Positions 1-9,174 of a stretch of 20,955 nucleotides of DNA are shown one piece after another (the first letter of the stretch is position 1; each line of letters opens with the position of its first letter). The DNA comes from Chara braunii (taxonomy: Eukaryota > Streptophyta > Charophyceae > Charales > Characeae). The notes beneath the pieces were generated by a model. It searched no databases. It was not told where the DNA came from and saw nothing but the letters and a program-made list of their open reading frames with translations. The position numbers and the translations under genes are program-made. The DNA is taken from the NCBI GenBank assembly GCA_003427395.1, contig BFEA01000095.1:3146114-3167068 (forward strand), given 5' to 3'.

Positions 1-114
1 AGTGTACTTTGCTCCTCCTCGTGCATCTTTATTGTGTTGGTTTCGTATACACATCATGATGTCGTTCGCTGCACCTGACATCTACGAATTATATTGTTCG
101 TTTTACAAACGAGT

Positions 115-115
<1 letters not shown>

Positions 116-185
<70 letters not shown>
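116..185. repeat. (CT)n microsatellite
   Basis: About 35 CT units, interrupted twice by TATC. Open frames through it only give Ser-Leu or Arg-Glu repeats and are not genes. Confidence 0.97.
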
Positions 186-218
186 TCCCGTGGTTTGCCC
201 CTTTCCAACAAATATACA

Positions 219-220
<2 letters not shown>

Positions 221-257
<37 letters not shown>
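221..257. repeat. (CA)n microsatellite
   Basis: About 18 uninterrupted CA units, 35 bp after the CT tract. Together they form a compound microsatellite. Confidence 0.97.
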
Positions 258-259
<2 letters not shown>

Positions 260-1302
260 ATATGCACACATACTTAAAAACATTGGACACACATAGACTT
301 TAAAAAGATGACACAAATTGAGAGAATATGATGTCTGCAGCTCTTTTCAACATATGGCACTGCATGTTGAACACGTACGAGTAACATGTGACACTGCATG
401 TGACCCTCTTACAACCGCTTCCTTGTTCTTTGTGATAAAGGGTGTCTGTGAATTACAATGTATTGCAAAAGACAAAAACTTTGATGAAATGCACCGGACA
501 ACAATCGCACCTTAATTTCTAGATTTAAATACAAATTTACGACTAAAAGAGTGTGAAATAGTATACGAAGGATTCTGAGTAATCATCTTATACTGTACGG
601 ACACTGCATGCCCGTTGACAATGTATACTCCTTTGATACGTCGTAGTCGGCATGTGCGTTGTAATATCATACAAAATATTGCAGCCATATCGAAAATGAA
701 TACGCACCTGCCGACCAACATAGCATTGAAGACAAAAATAGTTTAAGCTATGTAGTTGAGGAACATTATTATCAGAATCAGTGAGAGGCATGTGTTGCTT
801 TGACAATCTATTTTTTTTAAGTATGTTGGCACACACTTAGCGACGACATCACCCCCGTATCATCCCTGTTCTTTGGGCACGGGGAAACGCACAGATGCCA
901 TAACATATGTAGAGTACAAATTAAAATGTAATTCATTTTTTTCACCGCTAAATTTGCGAAAGTGAGCAGCAACCAAAACGGAGTCTTCTCTTGTGCCTTT
1001 TTTTTGTAGTAAAGAGTGATGACTATTCGTAGCGGAGGAATAATTGTTTTTTTACATTTCTTTAATGCAGTTGGTAAACTGTTTGTAAACAGTCTTTCAA
1101 CAGGAGAGGCTGTTTTTATACGCATTTTCAACATAACTTCAACTTATTACAAACTACTGGCCCATCACTGGAATGATATTATCCCCTACGACCAGTGTAT
1201 TCAAAAGGAAGGTTTCCTTCACATCCCCTGTGTTCAACAGGATACCCTCGTAAATTGTGTAGGGAACCTGATTTTCAACAGCTGAATGTAGTACAAATCA
1301 TA
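258..1302. other. Gene-free AT-rich stretch
   Basis: No convincing coding region, RNA gene or element end was found. The motif CACTGCATG recurs at about 358, 391 and 602. The longest open frames (about 105 codons) have no recognisable domain and look like chance. Confidence 0.55.
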
Positions 1303-2574
1303 CTAAAATTCTAAATGTTCGGAAGCTGCATTTTTTCTGTTGACACACCCCCGCGCCACCTTCTGCCGCGTGTCAAACCGCTCCTCGTCAGGACCTTGGT
1401 CGATTCCTCCGTACGACTGCACGATCCAGGGGCAGGAAACAGGATAATCGTTGTCGCCTAGCAGTTAACCTCGCGTGACGACTCCGTGCGGCAGACTCAC
1501 CGGAGGTGCGTCGAACAACTCGCCAACTTGTGCACGCCTCCACAGCTGGGAATTGTGCAGGACACGGACGTCGTGCACGCTTCCCGGGTATCCGATGTGG
1601 ACGTCCATGATCCGCAGATCTAAATCCACTACCACCTGCGCCTGCACGGAAAACTTCTGTTTGCGGTCATTGTAGTTGGCAGATGGTGCGCCGGCGGGCT
1701 TGTCAATGAAGATGTGTGTGCAGTCGATTGCGCCGAAGCAGTCGGGGAAACCCTTGTCACGGAAAACGCACAGAATCTGCGCGCGTCTACGGCCCACTGA
1801 CCACTTTATTGCGTCTGGGTACGCCTGCAGCAGTGCCGAAGTGACGTCGCGGACGACCTGCAGTCCAGTTGCTCTCCCGATGCCAAAGGCAGACATGCCG
1901 CTCTTGTACGTCTCTCCTGACGCCAACCTGTACAGCGCGAACGCGATGACCTGCTCCACCGGCAATGGCATCCTATAGTGCGTCACCTTCTTCTCCACGT
2001 ACTCGGCGCACGCGGCCACGATCTGCTTGAACATGGCCATCGACATGCGCAACTTCTGACGGTAGTACTCGTCCGTTGCGTCGTCACACAGGCGGAGGTC
2101 CTCCCATGTTCTGCCAGTCCGTCGTTTAACCCACCAGCGCGGGGTCTCCCGCGGGAAAACGCCAGAAGACAGCGCGACGCACAACTGGATGACTGCCTGA
2201 CACGTGGCCACGCAATCTGGCGCTTCGCCAATGCGCTGCAACAACGCTCTTCGTTTGCGGAGCTCCGCCAACATGTCGCGTGACGAGGACGACACATCGC
2301 GGATCGTGTTCACGACGATGGCAGTCACGGTTATCGCCACCGCGTCGATTTCGTCATCCCGAAGACCCTGCCCGTGCCCGCGAACGTCGATATCCGAGAA
2401 CTCCGTGCTCTCCATAGCTAGACGCCTGCCACAACTGCCAAACAAACGCCCGCTGCTGAAAACCGCCACTTTGATGACGAACGCCAGTGCCGAAGATGCG
2501 GCCGCTCGTGTACGACGACACAGGAGATGACGCACGGCGCAGCCGAAGACGCGCCCGCTGCTCCAGACTTCCAC
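1303..2574 (-). pseudogene. HARBI1-like (PIF/Harbinger) nuclease, broken and 3'-truncated
   Basis: This is the DDE-type nuclease that cuts and joins PIF/Harbinger transposons, which usually works with a separate Myb-like partner; no such partner gene is seen here. The open frame 2574-1465 codes for 369 residues. The family core is clear: GFPDCFGAIDCTHI near 276-288 (first catalytic Asp about 284), YNDRKQKFSVQAQ near 301-313, and GYPGSVHDVRVL near 328-339 (second Asp about 335). The frame then meets TAA at 1467-1465. Past that stop the same frame reads LLGDNDYP and then DEERFDTRQKVARGCV, both typical of the family, before homology is lost and a TAG closes it at 1305-1303. The expected block of about 100 residues after VERAFGRLKG is absent. 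The Met at 2415 (MESTEFSD) is a more likely start than 2574, because residues 1-53 overlap a short DNA repeat. No introns are evident inside the matching part. A decayed transposase copy is the simplest reading. Confidence 0.88.
1465..1467 (-). other. In-frame TAA inside the HARBI1-like frame
   Basis: The codon lies between VVTRG and LLGDNDYP. Family members normally have an aromatic residue here (GYLLGD), so TAC or TAT to TAA, a single change, explains it. Confidence 0.75.
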
Positions 2575-2633
2575 AGGGCAGTGCGCATGACGTAGGTGAA
2601 GAAGCGTCCACCACGAAGATGCGCCCGCTGGTC
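2446..2633. repeat. Four imperfect copies of GAAGATGCGCCCGCTG
   Basis: Copies lie at about 2446, 2492, 2545 and 2615, spaced 46-70 bp. On the minus strand each encodes SGR followed by I, V or L and then F, in two different frames. The repeat is therefore a DNA-level one and not a protein domain. It covers the doubtful N-terminus of the transposase frame. Confidence 0.6.
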
Positions 2634-2748
2634 ACAAGTTGCGCGGAATCGCAAGACGGATACCCACGGCGTACGCTTCGCCACCGCCGTCTTTTGAACG
2701 TCACACGCATCGCCTGGCCGTCCTTCGCCGCGCTACCCTGCGTCCGCG

Positions 2749-2768
2749 AAAATTCAAATTTGAATTTT
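2749..2768. repeat. Perfect 20-bp palindrome
   Basis: AAAATTCAAA is followed directly by its reverse complement TTTGAATTTT. It is an AT island in GC-rich DNA, about 335 bp upstream of the preferred transposase start. Confidence 0.85.
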
Positions 2769-2914
2769 TGAAGTCCGAGGGGACCGCGCTTTTCACCCAC
2801 CCCTTTTTCCTCCGCCCAAAGGCCTCCGCAGTGTGTACCACGGACAACATCCAGGAAGGGACGGACATCGGTGGCGCGGCTGCGTATACGCATATGAAAA
2901 CTGGCCGCGGGAGA

Positions 2915-3030
2915 CCTTTTAGGACGATTCCTAAAAGATGATTTTTAGGACTGCGTGTAACGACGACGCGCGAAATCCTAAAAAACCTTTAGTACTCGTC
3001 CTAAAAGTTTTAGGATTCTTTTAGGAGTGT
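2915..3030. repeat. Cluster of CCTAAAA / TTTTAGG palindromes
   Basis: CTTTTAGGA (2916-2924) pairs with TCCTAAAAG (2929-2937). CCTAAAA (3000-3006) pairs with TTTTAGG (3008-3014). Further single copies occur at about 2942-2949, 2977-2984 and 3019-3025. Such clusters are common in the subterminal regions of DNA transposons. The matching far end of an element was not found on the other side of the transposase. Confidence 0.6.
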
Positions 3031-3045
3031 CTAATGAGCCCCTTA

Positions 3046-3603
3046 GAGGTGGACCCCACAGGGGAAAATCTCGGAAGAACTCTTCCGCCAGATGTTCTCT
3101 CCGACCCCACAGCCTCTGGAAAAGTGTCTAGAAGTCCCTTTTTTTGTATTTCCCAGACCCCACCGCCCGGAAAAGTGGCGCCTGGAAAAGAGAAGAGCGA
3201 GTTTCCAAGTCCTTTTCCGGGCGGAAAACGGTCGATCCACGTCAGCCTCGCCTGAATTTTGTGGCAAACGCAAAGGGTAGGGGGGGGGCATCCCTTTGCG
3301 TCTTCCAGACTTAGAAGATCGCGCAGGTCCATTTTGTGTCCGCACGGTGCTACCCAAGAGCCACGCAATGCCACCCACGACCCGTCAGCGGCCACCCCGC
3401 ATGTCCATCACGGCCTACCCGGGCTTCGACGGCGGACAAAACAGCCAAAGTGGTCCGAAAGTCTGGAAGAACTCTTCCAAAAGTCTGGAAAAGAGGCACT
3501 TCGGTGGGGTCCCGTCTTTTCTTTTCCGAAACCTTCAAGGACTTCCGCGTCGCTTTACCACGGAGACTGCCTTTTCCAGACTTTGGGCGGTGGGGTCCAC
3601 CTT
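3046..3603. mobile_element. Fold-back MITE-like element, possible Harbinger (Tourist) type
   Basis: The ends are perfect 13-bp inverted repeats, AGGTGGACCCCAC at 3047-3059 and GTGGGGTCCACCT at 3590-3602. With one extra base on each side they are flanked by TTA (3043-3045 and 3604-3606), the classic 3-bp Harbinger target duplication. Inside, GACCCCAC recurs at about 3052, 3103 and 3157 on the plus strand, with inverted copies at about 3502 and 3590. GGAAAAG-type motifs are also inverted between the two halves, as is GGAAGAACTCTTCC-like sequence. No open frame looks like a protein. A 3-bp duplication alone is weak evidence, so the superfamily call is inference. Confidence 0.6.
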
Positions 3604-3874
3604 TTACTTTCTGCACTGTTGTTGCAACCACCACCATCAGATCATTTGTGATCAAATGGTTGGGACGCACTCTGGAGTGATTTCAGGTGGGAGGTCTCTG
3701 TTTTTTTTGTTTTTTTTTGCCTTTCTCCAGTTTTCTCACCCAGAAATTCGTAATGAACCTGTGAGGCCGCTGCCACTCAGTGTCACACTGGATCGGCCAC
3801 ATTCCTATCCGACTGCTAATGGGACCACACCCCCGGCCTATTTGCTGTTGCTATTATAAAATTGAATTCCGGTT
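3604..3874. other. Gene-free stretch before a poly(A) run
   Basis: No gene or repeat boundary is evident. The sequence ends in an A-run and could be the 3' part of a retroposed sequence, but no tRNA-like head or reverse transcriptase was seen. Confidence 0.35.
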
Positions 3875-3897
3875 AAAAAAAAAAAAAAAAAAAAAAA
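3875..3897. repeat. Poly(A) run, 23 A
   Basis: Uninterrupted run of A, preceded by GAATTCCGGTT and followed by GGGATAACC. It may be the tail of a retroposed copy on the plus strand. Confidence 0.9.
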
Positions 3898-3947
3898 GGG
3901 ATAACCATTATAGTGCGAAATGAGACGAGGCCGGGGACCTCACATTC

Positions 3948-3976
3948 CCCAGCTTCCGCTCGTGCTGGAAGCTGGG
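3948..3976. repeat. Perfect 10-bp inverted repeat, 9-nt loop
   Basis: CCCAGCTTCC (3948-3957) and GGAAGCTGGG (3967-3976) can form a stable hairpin. It lies 50 bp after the poly(A) run. Function unknown. Confidence 0.8.
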
Positions 3977-4820
3977 TTCAGCATCCCATTTCAAGAAAAC
4001 CTTTTTCATAACTCTACCTCGTCTATCTCATCCTCTCGCTATTCTTATGTATAGTACCGGGGTACCGGGGAGCACAAACCAAACCTCGAACTCTCCCCCG
4101 TCCACGTGTGACGAACCATTTCCCGATCCCGTGCTATCTTTCGTGCCCCTCTTACCCAATACCCCTTTGTGTATCATACCGATCCCACAGAACCCTCGTC
4201 GCTTTTTCTTGATTTCAGGCGCCTTGTTTGGGCCCCCATTTTTCGGAAGTTCTATTGATTCTTGGAATTCTTCTTTTTGTAATTCGGGAAATGCACAGGA
4301 AATTTCGCGGGCCTTCGCGAGCGCACTGGGAATCGGGCTCGACAGTTAGGAATTATGGAATAAGCGGAGCCTGACGTATCTTTTTTCTTGCATGAATGTT
4401 CTCGGTCACAACGGAGAAAACTCTATGAATTTTGTGAAAATACGGATAGGCATAGGACTTTCTTTTCCTGCGTCGACTTTCGCGCGCGGATATGGTGATT
4501 CCAATTTTTGAATTGGTGTAGGATATAGGCAAGTTGTAACTGTTTCGGTGCCTTTTTCTCTTGTTGTCAGCACCGTACATGCGAGCATCCTCCTCCTTAT
4601 TTCCTGCGCCATCCTTCCCCCGCACTCTCTCCTCTCTCTTCCCTCTCTTCTCCTTCTGCTATCGCAACCGTTTTTCCCTCTCTGCTTTTTGCGCGCCTGC
4701 TTCCCTTTCTTGATTGTCTGAATCTTGGACCCGTCTCGCGCTGCTTTTCACGCCTCGTCTCTTCTTGCTCATCAACCTTGGCTCACGAAGCCCGGTTGAT
4801 CCTCCGATCACCCCGGCTCA
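3977..4820. other. Gene-free, pyrimidine-rich stretch
   Basis: No protein or RNA gene recognised. The strand from about 4590 to 4760 is rich in CTCTCTTCC-type sequence, which could be a pyrimidine-rich upstream region of the promoter-like block that follows. Confidence 0.45.
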
Positions 4821-5010
4821 CCAATCAGACGCGTTGAGTAAGAGGATCTTCCTATTGCGCGACGAATCTGATTGGCCGACCATTGGATTCTGAAGGATCA
4901 ACATGGCTTTCCCTGAGCACCCTTCGCTGAACCTTCTCTCCTTACACCTCGATCTCCCCTTTGACTCTTCCCCCATCTATCTCCTTTCTCGCAACTATAA
5001 ATTCCGCAAA
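4821..5010 (+). promoter_or_regulatory. Candidate core promoter: CCAAT dyad plus TATA box
   Basis: CCAATCAGA (4821-4829) and TCTGATTGG (4867-4875) form an inverted pair of CCAAT boxes, with a further ATTGG at 4882-4886. A TATA box (CTATAAATT) lies at 4995-5003, about 120 bp downstream. Spacing and order fit a polymerase II promoter reading rightwards, with initiation expected near 5025-5035. It could belong to the ORF at 6161 through a long leader, or to an unrecognised LTR. No transcript evidence is available from sequence alone. Confidence 0.45.
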
Positions 5011-6160
5011 CGCGCCCGCAGAACTCTCTTACGTTTTCCACTCGCAAGCCAGCTTCCGGGAAGCAGTGGCTAGGTGATGCGTTTGGTGCGAGTCGAAAAG
5101 TCCTGTCGGGCTGACCGTAGTCTGGCCGGCTGCACGCTTGATCGCCACGACGGACTGTGGGATCCGGGCGAGCCGAGTCGAGTCTGCGTCAGCGGGGTGA
5201 TGATCGCAGTGGCGGAAGTTAGCACGCGACGACCGGGATCGTTGGTGCGGGTATGAGGATTTGTGATTGGAGTTCAGTGGATGATTGGCCTGGGGCCATA
5301 TTGGAATTTCACGACGAATGCGCCTTTATGATTGCGGATCATTTTTTTGGTGTGAGTTCATGGCTGTGAAGCCGAATGCTCTCTTGTCGGATTCTGGTGT
5401 CTTATGTCTCGGCTTTTCTCGTCTATCCCTCCCACCCCTCTCTCTCTCTCTCTCTCTGACTTGAATGACAATGCATTGTTGGTTTGTCCCTCTTGTGAAC
5501 CGAAGCGAACTCTCGAGAGTTCTCGCAAGGAAGAACTTCTTCCGGAACTCTTCCATTAGTTTCCTGGGTAATCCCCAGATGTCGAGGACTTAATCCTCTT
5601 GTCTTGTGAACGGTGGATGCGTGTGTACAGTTCCCTCGGTTGATTTCTGACCTGTGCACCCTGGTCAACTTCGCACCTTCCACAGTGGATGTATGTATAG
5701 AGATGCTTGTCTTTTTGCGTTGATTAGACTCAGCGCTAGACGGGATCTGTTCGAGAATGCAAGAGTGTTTAGATCTGTGGTTCTGAATGCACTGCGCATG
5801 CCATCTGCCGTATGCTGTACGACATCAACAGGTAGTCGGTGAGGCAGCCTCGAAAAAGCTAGGCGCCTCGTGTTTTTGTTGATCGGATCCGCTGAAACTG
5901 AGTCGCGGGTTGATCCCTCGGAACTCCAACCCGATTAATGCATGATTGTGCGGGTTCTGTAAGCTGCTTCGCTCGTAACCAAAGGTAGGAAGGTACTAAT
6001 TACTTCTTTTTGTGCTTTTTGATGACGTCTCGAGGATTTGTGTAAACTCTGTCTGATTGATTGACATGTGGACTAATGGTCGTCCCTCAATCGGGCGCCA
6101 GCCTTCCGTACCTCCCTCGCCGACACGCCCCTTCCCCTACAACGAGGAGAGGACACGTGT
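5011..6160. other. Possible long transcribed leader; no gene recognised
   Basis: Holds a short (CT)n tract at about 5440-5457. It also holds a possible intron from CCAAAG|GTAGGA near 5980 to GGGCGCCAG near 6101, with CTAAT as a possible branch site. After that acceptor the frame of the next ORF stays open. Confidence 0.25.
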
Positions 6161-6607
6161 ATGCGAGTGGTGACGTATGGGAAGCTGTCGCATGCATCGG
6201 GGGGGCAATATTACTTCCCTCCTGAAAATTGTTGTTCCGGGTTCGTGGATGCGGGCTTTGTCATTATCGATACGCACTTTCCACCCTACTCAGTATTGTT
6301 GCCATTTAACGAGCTGGTCGTCATTCCGTGGACGGCAGTGGCGCCCCATTGGCCTCGAACCCTGTGCACTGAGTGCCAGCGTTTCGATCACTACGAATCG
6401 AAGGGCTTCTACTACCGGGTACGGAGTGAAGACGGGCACAACGAAAGAGCCACGCGGCTGAGACCATCCACGTCGGACTCGGAACTGACCCACGAGCGAC
6501 GTCGGGACTTAATACGGAATCGGGATACGCGGAGTGTGCCGAAGCCCTTCCACTCCAAACGAAGATCCGTAGCGCGGTGGGAAGCTCGACAATACTTTTT
6601 GGATTGA
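6161..6607 (+). CDS. Unrecognised 148-residue ORF
   Basis: I do not recognise this protein. It starts at ATG 6161; the frame is open back to 6077, so an upstream exon joined at about 6102 is possible. The first half is hydrophobic and aromatic (GQYYFPPENCC, then VIIDTHFPPYSVLLPF, then VVIPWTAVAPHWPR) and includes a CxxC pair in CTECQRFDHYE. The second half is basic and charged (HERRRDLIRNRDTR, KPFHSKRRSVARWEAR). No signal peptide is evident and there is no clear membrane segment. It follows the promoter-like block by about 1.15 kb. It could be a small gene, a terminal exon, or part of a decayed retroelement; a chance ORF is not excluded. Confidence 0.3.
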   Translation: MRVVTYGKLSHASGGQYYFPPENCCSGFVDAGFVIIDTHFPPYSVLLPFNELVVIPWTAVAPHWPRTLCTECQRFDHYESKGFYYRVRSEDGHNERATRLRPSTSDSELTHERRRDLIRNRDTRSVPKPFHSKRRSVARWEARQYFLD

Positions 6608-6857
6608 ATTGGATTTTTCTCTTTTCGCGTCGTGCCCGCGCGCGCATTCCGCGACACGCGAAAGCAACCAACTTACTTCATCGGGCCAACACGGGGGATT
6701 TCAGTTCTGTCTGTGTCCCCACACTCAATTTTCCAAAAATCCTTGGCACACCCCATCTTGCTGTTTTTCTGGGCCTTCATTCCGCACCTTTAACACTCCG
6801 AACGGAAGGCAGCACAGGGCGTGAGGTTTGCGCGTCACACACGGGGTAGGTTTTGTC
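6608..6857. other. Gene-free gap
   Basis: Nothing recognisable between the ORF end and the minisatellite. Confidence 0.4.
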
Positions 6858-7330
6858 GAATGCCACGTCAATTGCGGCTTGCCCCCTTCGATGCCACGTT
6901 GATTACCTGTTTGATGCCACGTTTGATTGCCTGTTTGATGCCAAGTTGATTGCATGTTTGATGCCCTGTTGGTTGCTCTTTGATGCCGTGTTGATTGGCC
7001 ATTGGATGCCATGGTGATTGTCTGTTGATTGCCACGTGGATTGTCCCATTTGCCATCACGTGGTCTGTTGGATGCCACATTGCACGTCGATTGCCTGTTT
7101 GATGCCACATCATTGTTCGTTGCATGTTCTGATGCCACGTGGATTGCCCATTTGTTGTCCCTGTGATGGGCCATTGGATGCCACGTTGATGGCCTGTTGA
7201 ATGCCACGTGCGCTCCCTGTTGAGTACCACATTGCTTGGCAATGCCTGTTTTGATTGACACGTGGATTGTCAATTTGTTGTTGCGTGGATTGGCCGCTGG
7301 ATGAATTGCACATCATTGGGTTGCCTGTAC
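6858..7330. repeat. 22-23 bp minisatellite, consensus near GATGCCACGTTGATTGCCTGTTT
   Basis: GATGCCA or close variants recur at about 6890, 6912, 6936, 6959, 6981, 7004 and 7027, then less regularly to about 7255. Minus-strand frames read repeated WHQTGNQ-like peptides, which follow from the repeat and do not indicate a gene. Confidence 0.88.
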
Positions 7331-7340
7331 GGTGCCAGAT

Positions 7341-7375
7341 TCTCTCTCTCTCTCTCTTTTTTTTTTTTTTTTTTT
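7341..7375. repeat. (CT)n followed by poly(T)
   Basis: About eight CT units run straight into 19 T. Read on the minus strand this is an A-run followed by GA units, and could be the tail of a retroposed insert. Confidence 0.9.
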
Positions 7376-7404
7376 GTTGGGCCAAACACCTGTGGCAGCC
7401 TGCC

Positions 7405-7440
7405 TGCTATTGGAGGTGATACAAGCATCCTCCAATAGCA
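7405..7440. repeat. Perfect 12-bp inverted repeat, 12-nt loop
   Basis: TGCTATTGGAGG (7405-7416) and CCTCCAATAGCA (7429-7440) match completely. It lies in the non-satellite DNA that separates the two minisatellite blocks. Confidence 0.85.
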
Positions 7441-7579
7441 AGCCCCAGTTCATAGATGGCTCCAGTCTATTGGTGGGAAGCATCACCTGCTGGAAACCGG
7501 GTCTAGCGTCCCACTGACAAGATCAGAGAAGGTATGCCTGGCAGAACAGCATTGACTGCCCTCTTTCTCGGTGATCTGT

Positions 7580-7625
7580 CTTGATGCCATGTGGATTGCC
7601 CCTTGGATGCCATGTGGATTGTTCA
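7580..7625. repeat. Second, short block of the same minisatellite
   Basis: Two adjacent units containing GATGCCATGTGGATTG with a 22-bp period. They belong to the same family as 6858-7330 and are separated from it by about 250 bp of other sequence. Confidence 0.8.
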
Positions 7626-7875
7626 CTGACACCAGTTTTATTATTGATATGAAAACAAAGAAAGATTTTTTTTCCCCACCACTCCCTCTCTCTCTGTTGG
7701 GCAGCGAGCCAATCAATTGGGAAAGGACTCGAATGGTACCATTTGCCACTGTCCAAGTTGCAGTTGTGCCATTCATCGGAAAATTTACTTTCATGCCTCA
7801 CAGATAGCGTGGAAATGCAGCACTAACCTTCGCATAGTTTCAGATTTATTATTATCATTATTAATTTAATACGAT

Positions 7876-7902
7876 TTTTATTATTATTATTATTATTATT
7901 AT
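7876..7902. repeat. (TTA)n microsatellite
   Basis: About eight TTA units, preceded by scattered TTA/ATT triplets from about 7845. Confidence 0.9.
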
Positions 7903-7964
7903 GGAAAATTTGTCTGGCGCCCCTGTAATTTCTGTGTCCTGAGTGACATTGCTGATTGCTTGCG

Positions 7965-8195
7965 GGTAAGATTAGATTGCATCCCACAGAAATCTAAGCA
8001 AATCAAACCATCAAGCAGAGTACAAACATAGCACGACCAGCCTCACCCGTCTTTCTCTGTGCTTTCATAGTACAAACATAGCGCAAAAAACAAACAAACA
8101 AACAAACAAACAAACAAACAAACAAATAAACATAGCGCGACCAGCCTCGCCGTCCCCTAACTGCTATGACCGGTAAGATTAGATTGCATCCCACA
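7965..8195. repeat. 24-bp direct repeats flanking a 183-bp segment with (CAAA)n
   Basis: The 24-bp sequence containing GGTAAGATTAGATTGCATCC occurs at 7965-7988 and 8172-8195 without mismatch. Inside, AGTACAAACATAGC occurs at about 8019 and 8069, and CATAGCGCGACCAGCCTC-like sequence follows the tetranucleotide tract at about 8086-8125. This looks like local duplication around a microsatellite. Confidence 0.85.
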
Positions 8196-8333
8196 AGCTG
8201 GGCTGGGTGATAAGGGCTGTGCTTGATGTCTGTTCGTTGTTTTTTGGGCAAGTGTGCTCTGTTTGCGCGGGCAGACATCTTAGATTCGGAATCCAGAAAA
8301 AGGAAAAGAATCCAACATTCCAGAAATGAGAGA

Positions 8334-8453
8334 CTACCGTCTTCACCCAAATAGAATGCCTGGTCATGATCTCTGTAATATCTGGACTGAGAGTTGACCC
8401 AAATACAGCTGACAGTGTACTGACCGAGCATTCTATTCAGATGAATATGGTTG
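8334..8453. mobile_element. Short palindromic element, diverged copy
   Basis: Starts CTACCGTCTTCACC and ends with a decayed inverse, ATTCAGATGAATATGG. It is the most diverged of three related copies in the window; the others are at 8638-8748 and 13305-13415. Confidence 0.7.
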
Positions 8454-8637
8454 GGCAACATCCTGTGCTGCATGCTGGAATCTTGTATACTTTTCTTTCT
8501 TTGCGATGATCTTGAATGCATTTTTGTTTCGCAATTTCAGATAGCAAACATTCCATTAGCTTATCCACAAAATAAAAATAATGGCTCAGTGTCACTTGAC
8601 ATGCCCTTCAATGAAATGAGATCCATTCAAGTTCTAA

Positions 8638-8748
8638 CTACCGTCTTCACCCGAATGGAACGCCCGGTCATTATCGCTGCATCTGGACCGAAAGTTGTGC
8701 CAAATACAGCTATAATGAACGGGCGTTCTATTCAGGTGAAGACGGTAG
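8638..8748. mobile_element. 111-bp near-palindromic MITE-like element
   Basis: Starts CTACCGTCTTCACC and ends GGTGAAGACGGTAG. The two halves are inverted copies over most of their length, with a few mismatches. It has no coding capacity. No clear target duplication was found. Confidence 0.82.
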
Positions 8749-9043
8749 TAGTAGTATGCAGAGGAGAGCTCAGGGTGTTCACAAGCTGAGAAGATACTTG
8801 GAGAAACAAGCATGCAAGCAAGCAAGCGATGAGGGAACATGACCAAAAATGGTTGGCAGTGCGGAAAGTTTTCTTCGCCATCAAACAGTTAATATCACAA
8901 GTCTTAGAGTGACAACTGACAAATAAATAATGCCTCTGCTGCTGTGGATCAATAAGCAGAAGCCGGTTGGCAATGCAGGGCCTGGCTTGGGCCAACTTGA
9001 AAACTTAAGGCTCAGAAGATGTGACGAGCTAAGTTCCCTAAAG

Positions 9044-9099
9044 CTCCCCTTTATTCCGAAACGGTTAGCACCTCCCCTTTATTCCGAAACGGTTAGTAC
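9044..9099. repeat. 28-bp tandem duplication
   Basis: Two adjacent copies of a 28-bp unit beginning CTCCCCTTTATTCCGAAACG, differing at one base. A recent local duplication. Confidence 0.9.
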
Positions 9100-9106
9100 C
9101 CCTCCG

Positions 9107-9174
9107 CTTCCTTCTCCTCCTCCTCTTCCTCCTCCTCCTCCTCCTCCTCCTCCTTCTCCTCCTCTTCTTCTTTT
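9107..9174. repeat. (TCC)n-rich microsatellite
   Basis: Imperfect TCC/TTC triplets. Open frames across it are poly-Pro or poly-Gly artefacts. Confidence 0.92.

Noticed and set aside
2-316. Open frames through the CT and CA tracts
   Set aside because: They encode only dipeptide repeats produced by the microsatellites.
6858-7330. CRISPR array
   Set aside because: Units are contiguous and degenerate with no unique spacers, and the genome is eukaryotic.
6725-7385. Long minus-strand frames with repeated WHQTGNQ peptides
   Set aside because: They are translations of a 22-23 bp minisatellite that is read open in more than one frame.
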